Source of the DNA: Alnus glutinosa
Lineage: Eukaryota > Streptophyta > Magnoliopsida > Fagales > Betulaceae
Reading direction: 5' to 3'
Length of the DNA: 64,000 bases
Assembly (NCBI RefSeq): GCF_958979055.1
Contig: NC_084894.1
Coordinates: 24,645,616-24,709,615 of the forward strand
In this document: piece after piece, positions 46,993 to 63,873 of the stretch
How positions within the stretch are numbered: position 1 is the stretch's first letter
How the letters are laid out: every line of letters starts with the position of its first letter
Program-made: the position numbers and the translations under genes
Notes under the pieces: model-generated
The model's database searches: none
The model's input: the letters and a program-made list of their open reading frames with translations, nothing else
What the model was told of the DNA's origin: nothing

Positions 46993-49900
46993 CTCCTTTC
47001 CCCTTCGAAACGTCCTTGTCCTCAAGGACAAAAGCAGGGAAACGCTGTTGAAAGTCGGATAAGCTTTCCCAAGTCGCGTCCGCTGGTGAATATCCCTGCC
47101 AATGAACTAAGAGTTGGTGGACTCCTTGCTGTATGCGGCGATCCAGCACAGCTTGTGGAAACACTGGCTCGTCTTCTCCTACGGGAAGATGATCTTGTAC
47201 AGGTGTCCCGGTGCCCAGCCATTTCTTGAGGACCGAAACATGAAAAACATTATGGATTTTGGATGATGGTGGGAGAGCCAAACGATACGCTACTGGACCA
47301 ATCTTGGCAGTAATGCGGTAGGGCCCGAAAAACCTGGGGGCTAGTTTCTGGTTGGTCCGTTTGCTAAGGGACTGTTGGCGATAGTTGTGCAATCGCAAGT
47401 AGACCCATTCGCCCGGACAAAACTCCCTTTCTGTGTGATTCTTATCATAAACCTGTTTCATGCGATTTTGGGCCCCCATTAATTGACGACGAACCTCTCG
47501 AAGTACTGCGTCTCTAGCAACCAAGGCTCCCTCAACCGCAGCAACTTGAGTGGTACCTGGTATGTAAGATAAGAGAGAGGGTGGAGGCCTTCCATAAACA
47601 ACCTCGAAGGGTGAGTGCTTGATGGCTGAGTGGAAACTGGTATTGTAACAGAATTCAACCCACGGTAGCCATTTAACCCACTGCTTAGGATAAGAACTAG
47701 TGAAGCATCGTAGGTACATCTCAATGGTGCGATTGACTACCTCCGTCTGGCCGTCCGTTTGAGGATGGTAGGCTGAGCTAAATCTGAAGCTAGTACCATT
47801 GAGTCGAAACAGCTCGCGCCAAAAAAGGCTAGTGAAGGTTGGGTCTCGGTCACACACAATGGAAGTTGGTATCCCATGGAGCCGAAAAATGGCTTCAAAG
47901 AAGACTTGGGCAACTTGAGATGCCGTATATGGGTGCTTGATGGGAGTGAAATGCCCATATTTGGAGAACCTATCGACAACCACCAAGATAGTAGTTTTTC
48001 CATTAGACGGGGGGAGACCATCAATGAAGTCCATAGAGATATCAGACCAAACTTGCTCTGGAATCGGCAACGGTTGTAGCAACCCTGCAGGCTTGGTCGC
48101 ATCTGTTTTGTGGCGCTGGCAAGTGTCACAGTGTTTGATAAATTCTTTGAGTTGGGAACTCATACCTGGCCAATAAAAAACTGCTCTCAGTCGCTGTAGC
48201 GTCTTGTGGTAACCTTCATGGGTGGCATTGTGGAATTCAGCAATGATCGTTGGAGTGAGCGCAGAGGTGGAGGCAAGATAAATACGATTCTTGAAGTAGA
48301 TGACACCCGAGTGAACATGCCATGGTCCCTGCATGTCACCCGCCTGTATCTTCTCTACCAGCTCTCGGAGGAGGGGCTCACTTTGTACTTCATGCTGGAT
48401 GGGTTCAACCCACTGGGGTACGGGTTGTGAGATAGCCATGAGAGAGCCTTCCCCCTGCCGCGATAATGCATCTGCCACCGAGTTTTCGGACCCCTTCTTG
48501 TATTCAATGATGAAATCATACCTTACCAACTTGACAAGCCATTTTTGTTGAGCCTCTGTTACAATGGTTTGGTCCCATAGGTATTTGAGACTGCGGTGAT
48601 CCGTTCGCACTACAAACTGCTGTCCTAATAAGTATGGCCTCCATTTTTGAACCGATGCCACCAAAGCCAACATTTCTTTCTCATAAGCTGACAGATTTAA
48701 GTTCCGCCCTTGCAAGGCTTGGCTAAAGAAAGCAATGGGACGTCGGTCTTGCATCAAGACAGCCCCAAGGCCGTACCCGGAAGCATCACACTCTATGACA
48801 AATGTCTTAGAGAAATCTGGAAGAGCCAATACGGGAGCCCGCGTCATAGCTGTTTTGAGATGCAACAGAGCTTGTTCCGCCTCAGTAGTCCATTTGAAAG
48901 CATCCTTTTTGAGAAGTTGAGTTAATGGCCGAGCAATAACACCATAGTTTTGGATGAACTTTCGATAGTAGCCGGTAAGGCCTAGGAACCCCCGTAGTGC
49001 CTTGAGTGTGGTAGGCCGTGGCCACTCCAACATGGCTTTGATTTTCTCAGGGTCAACCGCCACCCCTTCTCGGTTAATAATATGGCCTAAGTAATTCACC
49101 CTCACTTGGCCAAAGCTGCATTTATCTCTTTTGACATAGAGTTGATTAGTCCGCAAGATATCAAAAACAATGAATAAATGGATCATGTGTTCCCCCCATG
49201 ACTTGCTGTAAATTAATATGTCGTCAAAGAAAACAAGGACAAACTTACGCATAACATCTCGGAAAACATCATTCATCAAAGATTGAAAAGTGGAAGGAGC
49301 GTTAGTGAGACCGAACGGCATTACCAGGAATTCAAAGTGCCCATGATGAGTGCGAAAAGCTGTCTTCTCCACGTCCCCTTCCTTCATTCGAATTTGATGA
49401 TAGCCGGAGCGCAAATCCAGCTTGGAGAAGTACTGAGCCCCATGCAACTCGTCCAACAACTCGTCTATGACGGGGATGGGAAATTTGTCCTTGACGGTAA
49501 TACGGTTAAGAGCACGATAATCCACACATAAATGCCAAGAACCATCCCGTTTTTTTACCAACAATACAGGCGAGGAATAGGGACTGGTGCTAGCCCTTAT
49601 AACCCCTGTTTTTAACAACCCCAAAATAATTTTCTCAATCTCATTTTTTTGATAATGCGGGTACCTGTAGGGGCGTACATTCACTGCCCTGGAGTCCTCA
49701 ATAAGGGGAATTTGATGGTCGTGCTTTCGGGGGGGTGGTAGCCTACAGGGTTCTGCAAATATCTCCTTGAAGTCTTCCAGCAACTGTAACAATTCAGGTT
49801 CTGCAATTTCGGGACAGCTCTGTTCTACGCCCAAGTGTATTGAGAATATCTGCACAAAGACTCCCTCCTGTTGTTTCCTCAGTTGCTTTAGCATTTTTGA

Positions 49901-50638
49901 TGCCTCTAGCAACTTGTCTTGTGGGGAAGCTAACCCTTTCAAAGTAACTTCCTGCCCTTGCCACTGGAAACTCATGTACAATTTGGAGAAGTCCCAAAGA
50001 ATCGGGCCAAGAGTTCTTAGCCATTGGGCCCCAAGCACTGCATCATAGCCACTCAAATTAAAGAGATAAAATTCAATAGTGAACCTAGTGTTTTGAAACC
50101 AAACCTGAACCGCTGAGCACTTTCCTTTGCTGCTCAACTTTTCTCCATTGGCCACCAATACCTCAAACTCTGTGTGTCGGTCTGGTTTCAGCCCCAGTCG
50201 GTCGGCCAATTCCACGCTCAGGAAATTATGCGTGCTACCCGTGTCAGCCAGTAAGGTAATACAAGTTTTCATGATCATTCCTTTAATCCTCATGGTTTGC
50301 GGAGACTGTGCACCCGAAATCGCATGAAGGGATATTTCAGGAATGTCGGTGTCTTCCTCATCCCACCGCTCCTTGCTCGGATTCTCCTCCTTTGACTCCT
50401 CACCCTCTTCATATATACCTTCTATTAGGAACAATTTTTTGCATTTATGGCCCGGCGAGAATTTATCATCACAGTTGAAACAGAGCCCTTTCGAACGGCG
50501 GTCACTCAACTCTGCTGGACTTAATCTCTTAATTGCTGGTGAGCGGTTCCTGGCTAAATGAGCAGAGGGTAAAGGAGGATAGTTAGAAGAAGCCATGGTT
50601 CTTTTTACCTCAGAAAAAATCGCAGGGTGTCTTTGGGC
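46874..50638 (-). CDS. Retrotransposon Pol polyprotein with chromodomain
   Basis: Open frame of 1254 codons after the gag stop; the first ATG is at 50596 (1240 residues; numbering from it). CCHC-like knuckle CFNCDDKFSPGHKC at 39-52. Aspartic protease DTGSTHNF at 118-125. Reverse transcriptase from about 280, with VLVFFDDILIYS (catalytic FxDD at 456-459). RNase H with IECDASGYG (601-609) and RTDHRSLKYL. Integrase HHCC zinc finger (His789 and His793, Cys823 and Cys826), then the DDE triad Asp856, Asp916, Glu952 (spacing 35). GPYRITAKIGPVAYRL and HNVFHVSVLK mark the C-terminal module. A chromodomain (HQLLVHWQGYSPADATWES) targets chromatin. The last ~40 residues are encoded in the 3' LTR. No internal stop or frameshift; all catalytic residues are present. 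Confidence 0.96.
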   Translation of the reverse strand, partial: AQRHPAIFSEVKRTMASSNYPPLPSAHLARNRSPAIKRLSPAELSDRRSKGLCFNCDDKFSPGHKCKKLFLIEGIYEEGEESKEENPSKERWDEEDTDIPEISLHAISGAQSPQTMRIKGMIMKTCITLLADTGSTHNFLSVELADRLGLKPDRHTEFEVLVANGEKLSSKGKCSAVQVWFQNTRFTIEFYLFNLSGYDAVLGAQWLRTLGPILWDFSKLYMSFQWQGQEVTLKGLASPQDKLLEASKMLKQLRKQQEGVFVQIFSIHLGVEQSCPEIAEPELLQLLEDFKEIFAEPCRLPPPRKHDHQIPLIEDSRAVNVRPYRYPHYQKNEIEKIILGLLKTGVIRASTSPYSSPVLLVKKRDGSWHLCVDYRALNRITVKDKFPIPVIDELLDELHGAQYFSKLDLRSGYHQIRMKEGDVEKTAFRTHHGHFEFLVMPFGLTNAPSTFQSLMNDVFRDVMRKFVLVFFDDILIYSKSWGEHMIHLFIVFDILRTNQLYVKRDKCSFGQVRVNYLGHIINREGVAVDPEKIKAMLEWPRPTTLKALRGFLGLTGYYRKFIQNYGVIARPLTQLLKKDAFKWTTEAEQALLHLKTAMTRAPVLALPDFSKTFVIECDASGYGLGAVLMQDRRPIAFFSQALQGRNLNLSAYEKEMLALVASVQKWRPYLLGQQFVVRTDHRSLKYLWDQTIVTEAQQKWLVKLVRYDFIIEYKKGSENSVADALSRQGEGSLMAISQPVPQWVEPIQHEVQSEPLLRELVEKIQAGDMQGPWHVHSGVIYFKNRIYLASTSALTPTIIAEFHNATHEGYHKTLQRLRAVFYWPGMSSQLKEFIKHCDTCQRHKTDATKPAGLLQPLPIPEQVWSDISMDFIDGLPPSNGKTTILVVVDRFSKYGHFTPIKHPYTASQVAQVFFEAIFRLHGIPTSIVCDRDPTFTSLFWRELFRLNGTSFRFSSAYHPQTDGQTEVVNRTIEMYLRCFTSSYPKQWVKWLPWVEFCYNTSFHSAIKHSPFEVVYGRPPPSLLSYIPGTTQVAAVEGALVARDAVLREVRRQLMGAQNRMKQVYDKNHTEREFCPGEWVYLRLHNYRQQSLSKRTNQKLAPRFFGPYRITAKIGPVAYRLALPPSSKIHNVFHVSVLKKWLGTGTPVQDHLPVGEDEPVFPQAVLDRRIQQGVHQLLVHWQGYSPADATWESLSDFQQRFPAFVLEDKDVSKGKGVLRVPHTKEVKKESRGLHGKINHGKESRGLHIMAKKESG

Positions 50639-51325
50639 CTATAGTCGCGCTTCGTACAACCGGGCGAGACCTACTGCGGCTGTCAACGTTTCTGGTCGTG
50701 AGGCTTGCACTTCTGGTCTAATGGTCTCCTTCAAGCCACTAATAAACCCACCGACCTGCTGTGCCACTGAGAGTCGGCCAGCCCTGCTCAACAACCGTTC
50801 ATACTCACTTTGATAATCACGCACCGTTCCAGTTTGGCGAAGCTTTGTTAGATCGCCAAAGAAATCGTCGAACTGAGTAGGCCCGTATCTAACATGCAAC
50901 CCCTCCTTTAGCGCCTCCCACTCCAACGCTGCCTCTCCTTCCTTAAAAAGTTGATACCACAGTTGTGCTTCCCCTTCAAGGTGGAAAGCAGCTAATGATA
51001 CTTTCTCCTCCTCTGCTGTATTCTGATACTCGAAGAATTGTTCCGCTCGACATATCCAACTAGTTGGATCTTCCGAGCCATTATAACGGGGAAAATTGAG
51101 CTTGGCGAACTTGGGCACAAATGAACCAGATTCTGTTCGTGAAGTACTACCCTTTACCCTGTTTCGTGCAGAGCTCCCCTCACCCTCCTGGTGATCTCCT
51201 TGCGTCTGCTGGTTCGTATTGGGTTTTGCCGCAAGCATCTCCTCCATCCGTTTGAGAATTCGTTCCTCCATGGAGCTTAACGCACCCAGTTCCTTCTCTA
51301 TGCGTTCCAACCGCTGCTCCGTCAT
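50639..51325 (-). CDS. Retrotransposon Gag
   Basis: Structural capsid protein, 228 residues from the first ATG after the primer site (51325). The N-terminus is a Glu/Lys/Arg helix (TEQRLERIEKELGAL, MEERILKRMEEM). The core retrotransposon-gag domain carries KLNFPRYNGSEDPTSWICRA, EQFFEYQNT, FHLEGEAQLWYQLF and a C-terminal QVGGFISGLKETIRPEVQ block. It ends at TAG 50639-50641, after LYEARL. The frame then continues open into pol without shift, so the TAG probably replaced a Gln codon; the bases after it do not form the known plant-virus readthrough context. The zinc knuckle lies beyond the stop, so this Gag alone lacks its nucleic-acid-binding tail. Confidence 0.93.
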   Translation of the reverse strand: MTEQRLERIEKELGALSSMEERILKRMEEMLAAKPNTNQQTQGDHQEGEGSSARNRVKGSTSRTESGSFVPKFAKLNFPRYNGSEDPTSWICRAEQFFEYQNTAEEEKVSLAAFHLEGEAQLWYQLFKEGEAALEWEALKEGLHVRYGPTQFDDFFGDLTKLRQTGTVRDYQSEYERLLSRAGRLSVAQQVGGFISGLKETIRPEVQASRPETLTAAVGLARLYEARL

Positions 51326-51351
51326 ATCTTGAATTGGCTCTGATACCAAAT

Positions 51352-51785
51352 TGTTGTGTGCTTGTGTTTGAGAGCGTGTTTGATGTTTGGTCATAGACAA
51401 AGCCTCGGAATAGAGCTTCCTTAGCCTACCTATGGTGGGGGATAAGGGGCATTCGAGGTACCCTGCCTCCTAAGGATCAATTGCAATAGTTGAGGATGAA
51501 ATATTTGATAGCTTATTCATTGCCTCCTTAGGTTTAAATAGAATGCTTACATGAAAGGAAAAATACACGAATGGGAAAATGGGAAACAATCCTTTATTAT
51601 TCTCCTACAATCCTTTATTATTCTCCTAATTTTCTACTGGGAAACAATCCCTTATTTTGGCCGCGATCAGCCACTTTCCTTCTTAGCCATGATGTGCAGC
51701 CCACGACTTTCCTTCCCGTGATTTATCTTGCCATGCAGACCACGACTTTCCTTCTTAGCTTCCTTAGTGTGCGGCACACGTAACA
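51352..51785 (-). repeat. 5' LTR of the chromovirus
   Basis: 434 bp, ending next to the primer site. An in-frame ATG at 51394 could add an LTR-encoded N-terminus to gag, if transcription starts upstream of it. Confidence 0.95.
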
Positions 51786-51790
51786 ATACC

Positions 51791-52239
51791 CACCGATTAG
51801 GCTATGATTTGATCTTGTTTGAGGGAACACTATTTGTGTTTTTCCCATGTTTCATGTAATGTGCGTCCACGGTTAATATAAGTTAAATAAAAATAGAAAT
51901 TTGGGAATATTAATATAAAATAGTAAAAGCGGAATTGGTGATGTTTTGACAATTACATGTAATAGTAAGCAGAGATTAAAAGAATTTTAGGAGGAGGAAA
52001 TGGTGAATTTTGGGCCAAAAATTGACTTGCTCCAAATATGGTTAGGTGTGTGCGCGTCGAAGAGAGCTTTACAAATTTGAAATATTAATTCTTAGCAAAA
52101 GTTATAATTGATTTAGTATTGATCACATGTTCAAAACTATGCCACCTCGTGCTTTCACGTGTCAACATTTCATGCTACCACATTTCAACTGCGATGCCAC
52201 TTGTGTATCGATCAGTTGGTATGCCACCTCTAGCTTCTA
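51791..52239. other. Spacer, no gene seen
   Basis: AT-rich DNA between the retroelement and the MITE cluster before the SDR genes. Nothing supported. Confidence 0.45.
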
Positions 52240-52500
52240 TGTGTCAACACCTCACTTATCCCCTTAAAGGTGACATGATTTTTAAAATCATAATTAAATT
52301 AAAATTCAATAATGATTAATCATAAATACAATAGTTATTTTAAATAGTAATGCTATATATAAAATTCATACCCTACTCTTATTCCCTAAAAAAATGATGT
52401 GGTTTTTAATATCACCATTAATTTTGAGATTGATCATTATTAAGTTTTGATCTAACGGTGATTTTAAAAATTACATCATCTATACATTTTTTGTACATCT
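52240..52500. mobile_element. Two adjoining MITE remnants of the AGTAATGCTATAT family (copy 5)
   Basis: The inner-core motifs TTTTTAAAATCATAATTAAA..AATTCAATAATGATTAATCA and, after AGTAATGCTATATATAAAAT at 52346, GATGTGGTTTTTAATATCAC..GTGATTTTAAAAATTACATC recur in the family's palindromic arrangement. The ends are incomplete. Confidence 0.5.
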
Positions 52501-52730
52501 CTATACAACTAAGTTTCAAATTCAGTGATTTACCATTAAATTTGTGGACCCAATGATAAATTTAAAAAGAAATGTAAAACTGTAAAAGAAATATATAAGG
52601 GAAAGAAAAGATATCATTTCTCCTCTCCAAAAGAGCACTCATTTACCATGATAATTCCTTATATATAAATCTATATAAACAAACCCGGCTCTAAACCTCA
52701 AACTCTCACCCTGCTCGCTTGGCCACTGAA
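52501..52730. promoter_or_regulatory. Promoter region of SDR gene A
   Basis: TATATATAAATCTATATAAAC at about 52660-52680 offers good TATA boxes, 50-70 bp before the ATG at 52731. Confidence 0.55.
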
Positions 52731-54606
<1,876 letters not shown>

Positions 54607-55576
54607 AAGTGGCGACTCAGCCATATTCTCTATTTTCTCTTACTGTTCATTGACCCCTGTTGGTCTAATCTCCACTCAACATGACCTAGCTTGGTATTCC
54701 CCTCCTTGTCTTTTGTAGTATTGAAAGCAAACCTTTTATTTTCTAATTATTGTACTTTTGTATTCCTCAAAGTAGAATCTTTTCCTCCTATCTCTAAGCC
54801 TTCTAATAGTTTATGAGCTGATTGTATTACTTTTCAACCATTCCCAGTTGTTTCATTAAACTGCAGCTTAAGTCAAGCTTAATGTATATAGTGCCAAAAA
54901 CAAGTCCCATGTGTTGGCACATGAGACCCTCGTGGGACTTCGTTCTTATTTTTATTATTGTCATCTTCCTCTCTCTGTTTTTTTTTGTCAAATTGCACAT
55001 GCAGCATGTTAGGAGGCATTTCTTAGGTATATTTCAGCTCAAACAGGCAATGGAATAAGTATTGCTCTTTTCCTCAAATTTGACTGTTAGCAACTCCTAT
55101 GTTTGAAGTAATGTTGTCTTATTAGATCACATATTTAATGGCTCGAAAATCTCCATAGCTATTTTGTGAGGCATTCCATTTCAATGCAATGAAAATATGG
55201 GCTTTGCAACAACAGCAAAATGACCGGAATAATCAGCCTGTTTGCCAAGGATAGTCTCATCATATCCTCCCACTTTGCCTTTAATTACATTCGACTTATA
55301 AACCTTATTATAATGGTTATTCGTTGGTTTCTTGTAGACAGTTGGCAGTTTCTTGTAGATGGCCGGCAGACGATAAGAGGAGTGGCCTTATTTTATTTCA
55401 TATTCGAGCCTATCATTTTCCCTTTGAAAGAAATAGAACTTTAAACAAATTATTTTGAGTCAATCATCGATTTTTTTGACTTGTCCACTTTGAATTATAC
55501 ACCAACTAATATTGTAAAAAGTGATGAACATTAGAATCAATAGAGGTGGGAGAGATAGACAGAGAGAGTGGACATC
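54607..55576. other. Spacer between the SDR genes
   Basis: 3' UTR of copy A to about 54790, then mixed AT-rich DNA. The copy B promoter should be in the last 200 bp; a GA-rich leader (AGACAGAGAGAG) precedes its ATG. Confidence 0.45.
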
Positions 55577-60742
<5,166 letters not shown>

Positions 60743-62185
60743 AAAACAAAACATATGCCGATCGATCACCCCACTTATGGTTTCTAACTGAGACATTTTC
60801 ATTTGCTCTTTTCTGTCTTGTGTTTTTTCTTTGTTTAGACCCTCCATTTGTCTATCTTGCATGCTGAGAGTAAAGTTCCTTTTCTCTCCTAGCCTTGTAA
60901 TCTGTTATGAGTATCAAATGGAAAAGAATGGATGAAACCTATTAAGCGTAAGCCTTAAACCTACCAAAAGAAAATTTCTTGGAATTGGTGGATTTCTTTA
61001 GAAATAAAAGTAATGGTATGTATGGGTTAACCCCAATACTTTTTGGCCCTTTGCTATGGTAGGACAATATATGCTGAGGTTGTGATCCGTCTAAAAATTG
61101 GAAAAAAAAAAGCGCCCTAGGACAAGGAGAGAAGGTGACGGATGAAAATTAGGTTGTTTTGCTAGTGGATGCAATTGGTACGCGGAATAGACCTTTGAGA
61201 TGAAATGAATAGAGGAATGGCTATACCTCTAATATATATATATATATATATAGACGAATAATTATTCTTGAAGGGAGGAATTTTTTTTTTTTTTTTTATT
61301 GCCAAAACCCCCCAACACTTTTGATGACTTTGCCATTGGGCATCCATCCCAAATTTTCATATGGATTCAAGAGAGCATTTTTTTGTTTGAATTATGAGCG
61401 TTGACTTTGATGTTGTTGGTGGAACAAATAGAAGTGAATATTCCCCATTAGTAATATTTTTAATATTTAATATAAAAATACATCATATTAATATTTAAAA
61501 TTAATATTAGTTGTTGACCTCAGTAAAATTGAGCCGCCCATGTGCAAGATGGTTTGTTTAAACATAACTTTGTGGTGATTTTCGAATGTGGTTTATTTTC
61601 AAATTTAAGGAAAATGCTTGTCTTTCGAAATAGAGATGCCGTTTGGTAACCATTTGTTGAGAAATAATTTTTGTTGAATAATAATAAAAGTGTGATTGAT
61701 GTAAAATAACGTAGAAAGAAGTTTGAATTTGTTTAATAGGAAAGTTAAAAAGTTTTGTTCTGTGGTGAATATTTTTATTTGAATAGTAATAAAAAAAAAA
61801 ATGATTGATATGATATGAAAAGTGAAAAAAAAAATAAAAAATAAAAAAGGGACAAATTTAGGATTATGATACATCATTTGGGGTCCAAATTTAAGAAGAA
61901 AAATTTGTAAACTTTAGCATTTCTCTACGAAATAAGGAAGAATATAGTGTAATATAGTAATTTTGTTAAATTTGAGGAAAGTCTTGCTAATTTTTTCTTC
62001 AAATTTTGAAAAATAATTAAAAATTAGAAATCAAGAATTTAACAAAAAATTATTGTCAATAAAAAATGTTTTTTTTTTCTTTTCTTTTCAGCAGCAATTT
62101 TCTTTTTCTTTCAAAATATTAATATTTAGTTCTTTAAAGATACTTTTATGTACGTATTTTTTATTTTATAGTTTAGTATATAATT
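60743..62185. other. 3' flank of SDR copy B and spacer
   Basis: 3' UTR to about 60960, an (AT)n tract near 61235, then AT-rich DNA. No gene supported. Confidence 0.5.
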
Positions 62186-62910
62186 AGGATAAATACAAAA
62201 TCAGTCTTTGTGGTTCGCCTAAATTACAAATTACTTTATGCAATATAAATAATAATTAAGAGGTCCTTAAGGTAGGCCAAAATAACAATTTAATCATTGC
62301 AGTCAAATTCCGTCAAAACACTTGACGGATTCCGTTAGTGTGTCACGTCAGCACCAATAAAATGACACGTGTCACTCTTAGTAAAATATATATGTATATA
62401 TATATAACTTAAAAATTATTTTTTTTATAGCCACCCCCCTCCCCCAAGCATTTGGATCCTCTCTGGTTCAAATGAACCAGAGAGGATCCAATTAGTGTTA
62501 TTAGAGGGGTAATATTGTCCATAAAAATGTGAAAAGACAATATTGCCCCTAAAATAAAGCTAATTAGATCTTTTTCAGTTCAAATGAACCGGAGAGGAGA
62601 GGATCATTGTCCCTTCCCCAACGCCACCCATTTCCCCTTTCGTTTTTCTTATAAAAAAAGTATTATTTTTTAATTTTTAAGTTTTATATGTTTTACATTT
62701 TTTTTTATTGAGAATAACATGTGTCATCATTTTATTGATGCTGACGTGACATACTAACAGAATCTATCAAATATTTTGATAAAATTTTACTACATGAACT
62801 AAATTGTTATTTTAGCCTATTCTAAAGACCTCTAAATTATTTTTTATATTAAAAAAAAAATTATATTTTAAGCTAACCACCAAGTTGACTCATTTTGCAT
62901 TTATCCCTTG
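62186..62910. mobile_element. MITE with ~190-bp TIRs and a nested palindromic element
   Basis: Left arm: GGATAAATACAAAATCAGT, GGCCAAAATAACAATTTA, CCGTTAGTGTGTCACGTCAG. Right arm inverse: CTGACGTGACATACTAACAG, TAAATTGTTATTTTAGCC and TTTTGCATTTATCCCT. Long TIRs with the TGTCACGTCAGCA block are common in plant Mutator-type MITEs. Between the arms is a smaller palindromic insertion (62452-62606). No coding sequence. Confidence 0.7.
62452..62606. mobile_element. Small palindromic element nested in the MITE
   Basis: Opens with a perfect 19-bp arm hairpin TTGGATCCTCTCTGGTTCA / TGAACCAGAGAGGATCCAA (62452-62491). Pairing inner arms GGGGTAATATTGTC and GACAATATTGCCCC follow. It closes with a diverged copy of the outer arm (TTCAAATGAACCGGAGAGGA). 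Confidence 0.65.
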
Positions 62911-63552
62911 AATTTAGAACAAACAACGGGTGTGTTTGGTTCAAATAAAAAAAGTTGAATAATATATATATATTTTTTTTAATTTTATATTACAAAGTCA
63001 AACCTCATCATTCGCATAATAAATTAAAATAATATTCGAATTCAAAAAGACTCAACACCATATCTACTGTAAAAAAAAACGAACGGTGTAGATTGAATGG
63101 AAAAATTTTTAAAATAGACGACGGTGTCGCTTTAAAGAAACTAAAACAGATTCGTTTAACGAAAACACTACGACGTTGGAGCTTCTTCAAAGTCGCACAT
63201 GGACCAATGTCTCTGCCACATTGCAAAAGTAACAAACATGCACAATCGTTAGCTTTCTTGCATACATCGTTATCATTCAAAAACTTAAAATCAATTGTTG
63301 GACGCATAGCAGACAGGTGATACCAGTAATAATATGCAAACAATTGAAGCTAACGGCTCTTATCAAGGAAAAAAGCAGTGTAAGGGGGTGTCATCTCTCT
63401 CGAGGACCAAGATAGCAAACGTCAATTGCAGCTTGCAGGTGATGGAACTTGATGAAATTATTCTAATTTATCAAAAGCGAGGCAGAAACACTTGGAAATA
63501 AGCTTTAGATTCTATTTTTTGCTTCTATATTCAAAGCCTGGTTTGACACAAA
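62911..63552. other. Spacer, no gene seen
   Basis: AT-rich DNA. Overlapping ORFs at 63008-63343 on both strands show no motif. A possible splice acceptor CTTGCAG near 63438 was not linked to any exon. Confidence 0.4.
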
Positions 63553-63873
63553 ATGTTAATGAGGTATTCTCACTCCAACTACAATGAACGTGATACAATT
63601 CAAAGTCGAAGGGCCAAGAAACCCAATCAGAAATACTTTGAACAATTTGTTAGTGTATCAAATCAGTCTACCAAGTGTGATCAAAATGTCAACACATCAG
63701 ATATGGATAAAGAACGACGTCCAGAGTGTTATCAAGATAACTCCAATGTTCCCGTCAAACATCATTCAAATACATTACCAACTGCTTCTATCAGAGACTC
63801 TGCTACTTGTGGACTTCTTACTACTGATAGTGTTTCATCTAATCACGAGAGATTAGATTTATCTTCTGTATGA
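63553..63873 (+). CDS. Hypothetical ORF, 106 aa, weak
   Basis: ATG at 63553, TGA at 63871-63873. Polar, Asn/Ser-rich translation (SHSNYNERDTIQSRRAKKPN at the start, TLPTASIRDSATCGLLTTDS later), hydrophilic throughout, no signal or membrane segment, family not recognised. SRRAKKPNQKYFEQF vaguely resembles the basic linker before reverse transcriptase in Ty1/copia pol, which would make this transposon debris. It may also be an exon of a gene beyond the right edge. Confidence 0.25.
   Translation: MLMRYSHSNYNERDTIQSRRAKKPNQKYFEQFVSVSNQSTKCDQNVNTSDMDKERRPECYQDNSNVPVKHHSNTLPTASIRDSATCGLLTTDSVSSNHERLDLSSV

Larger units (their letters stand above)
46554..51790 (-). mobile_element. Complete Ty3/gypsy chromovirus, 5.2 kb, perfect 5-bp target duplication
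   Basis: Element 46559-51785 on the minus strand. Both LTRs are 434 bp (51352-51785 is the 5' LTR, 46559-46992 the 3' LTR), starting TGTTACGTG and ending ACAACA. ATACC flanks both sides (46554-46558, 51786-51790). The iMet primer site TTTGGTATCAGAGCC (51351-51337) overlaps or directly follows the 5' LTR end. The polypurine tract GAAGGGGAAAGGAG ends next to the 3' LTR. Gag and pol share one frame, broken by a single TAG. Domain order gag, protease, RT, RNase H, integrase, chromodomain places it among chromoviruses; Reina-like is my guess. LTRs differ at about 10 sites by eye, all transitions, so the insertion is fairly recent. Confidence 0.97.

Noticed and set aside
46874-51325. A prokaryotic-like or viral defence cassette on the minus strand
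   Set aside because: All domains match a standard Ty3/gypsy chromovirus with LTRs, PBS, PPT and TSD.
52719-52730. 4-residue N-terminal extension of SDR copy A
   Set aside because: It opens with TTG; the first ATG is 52731.
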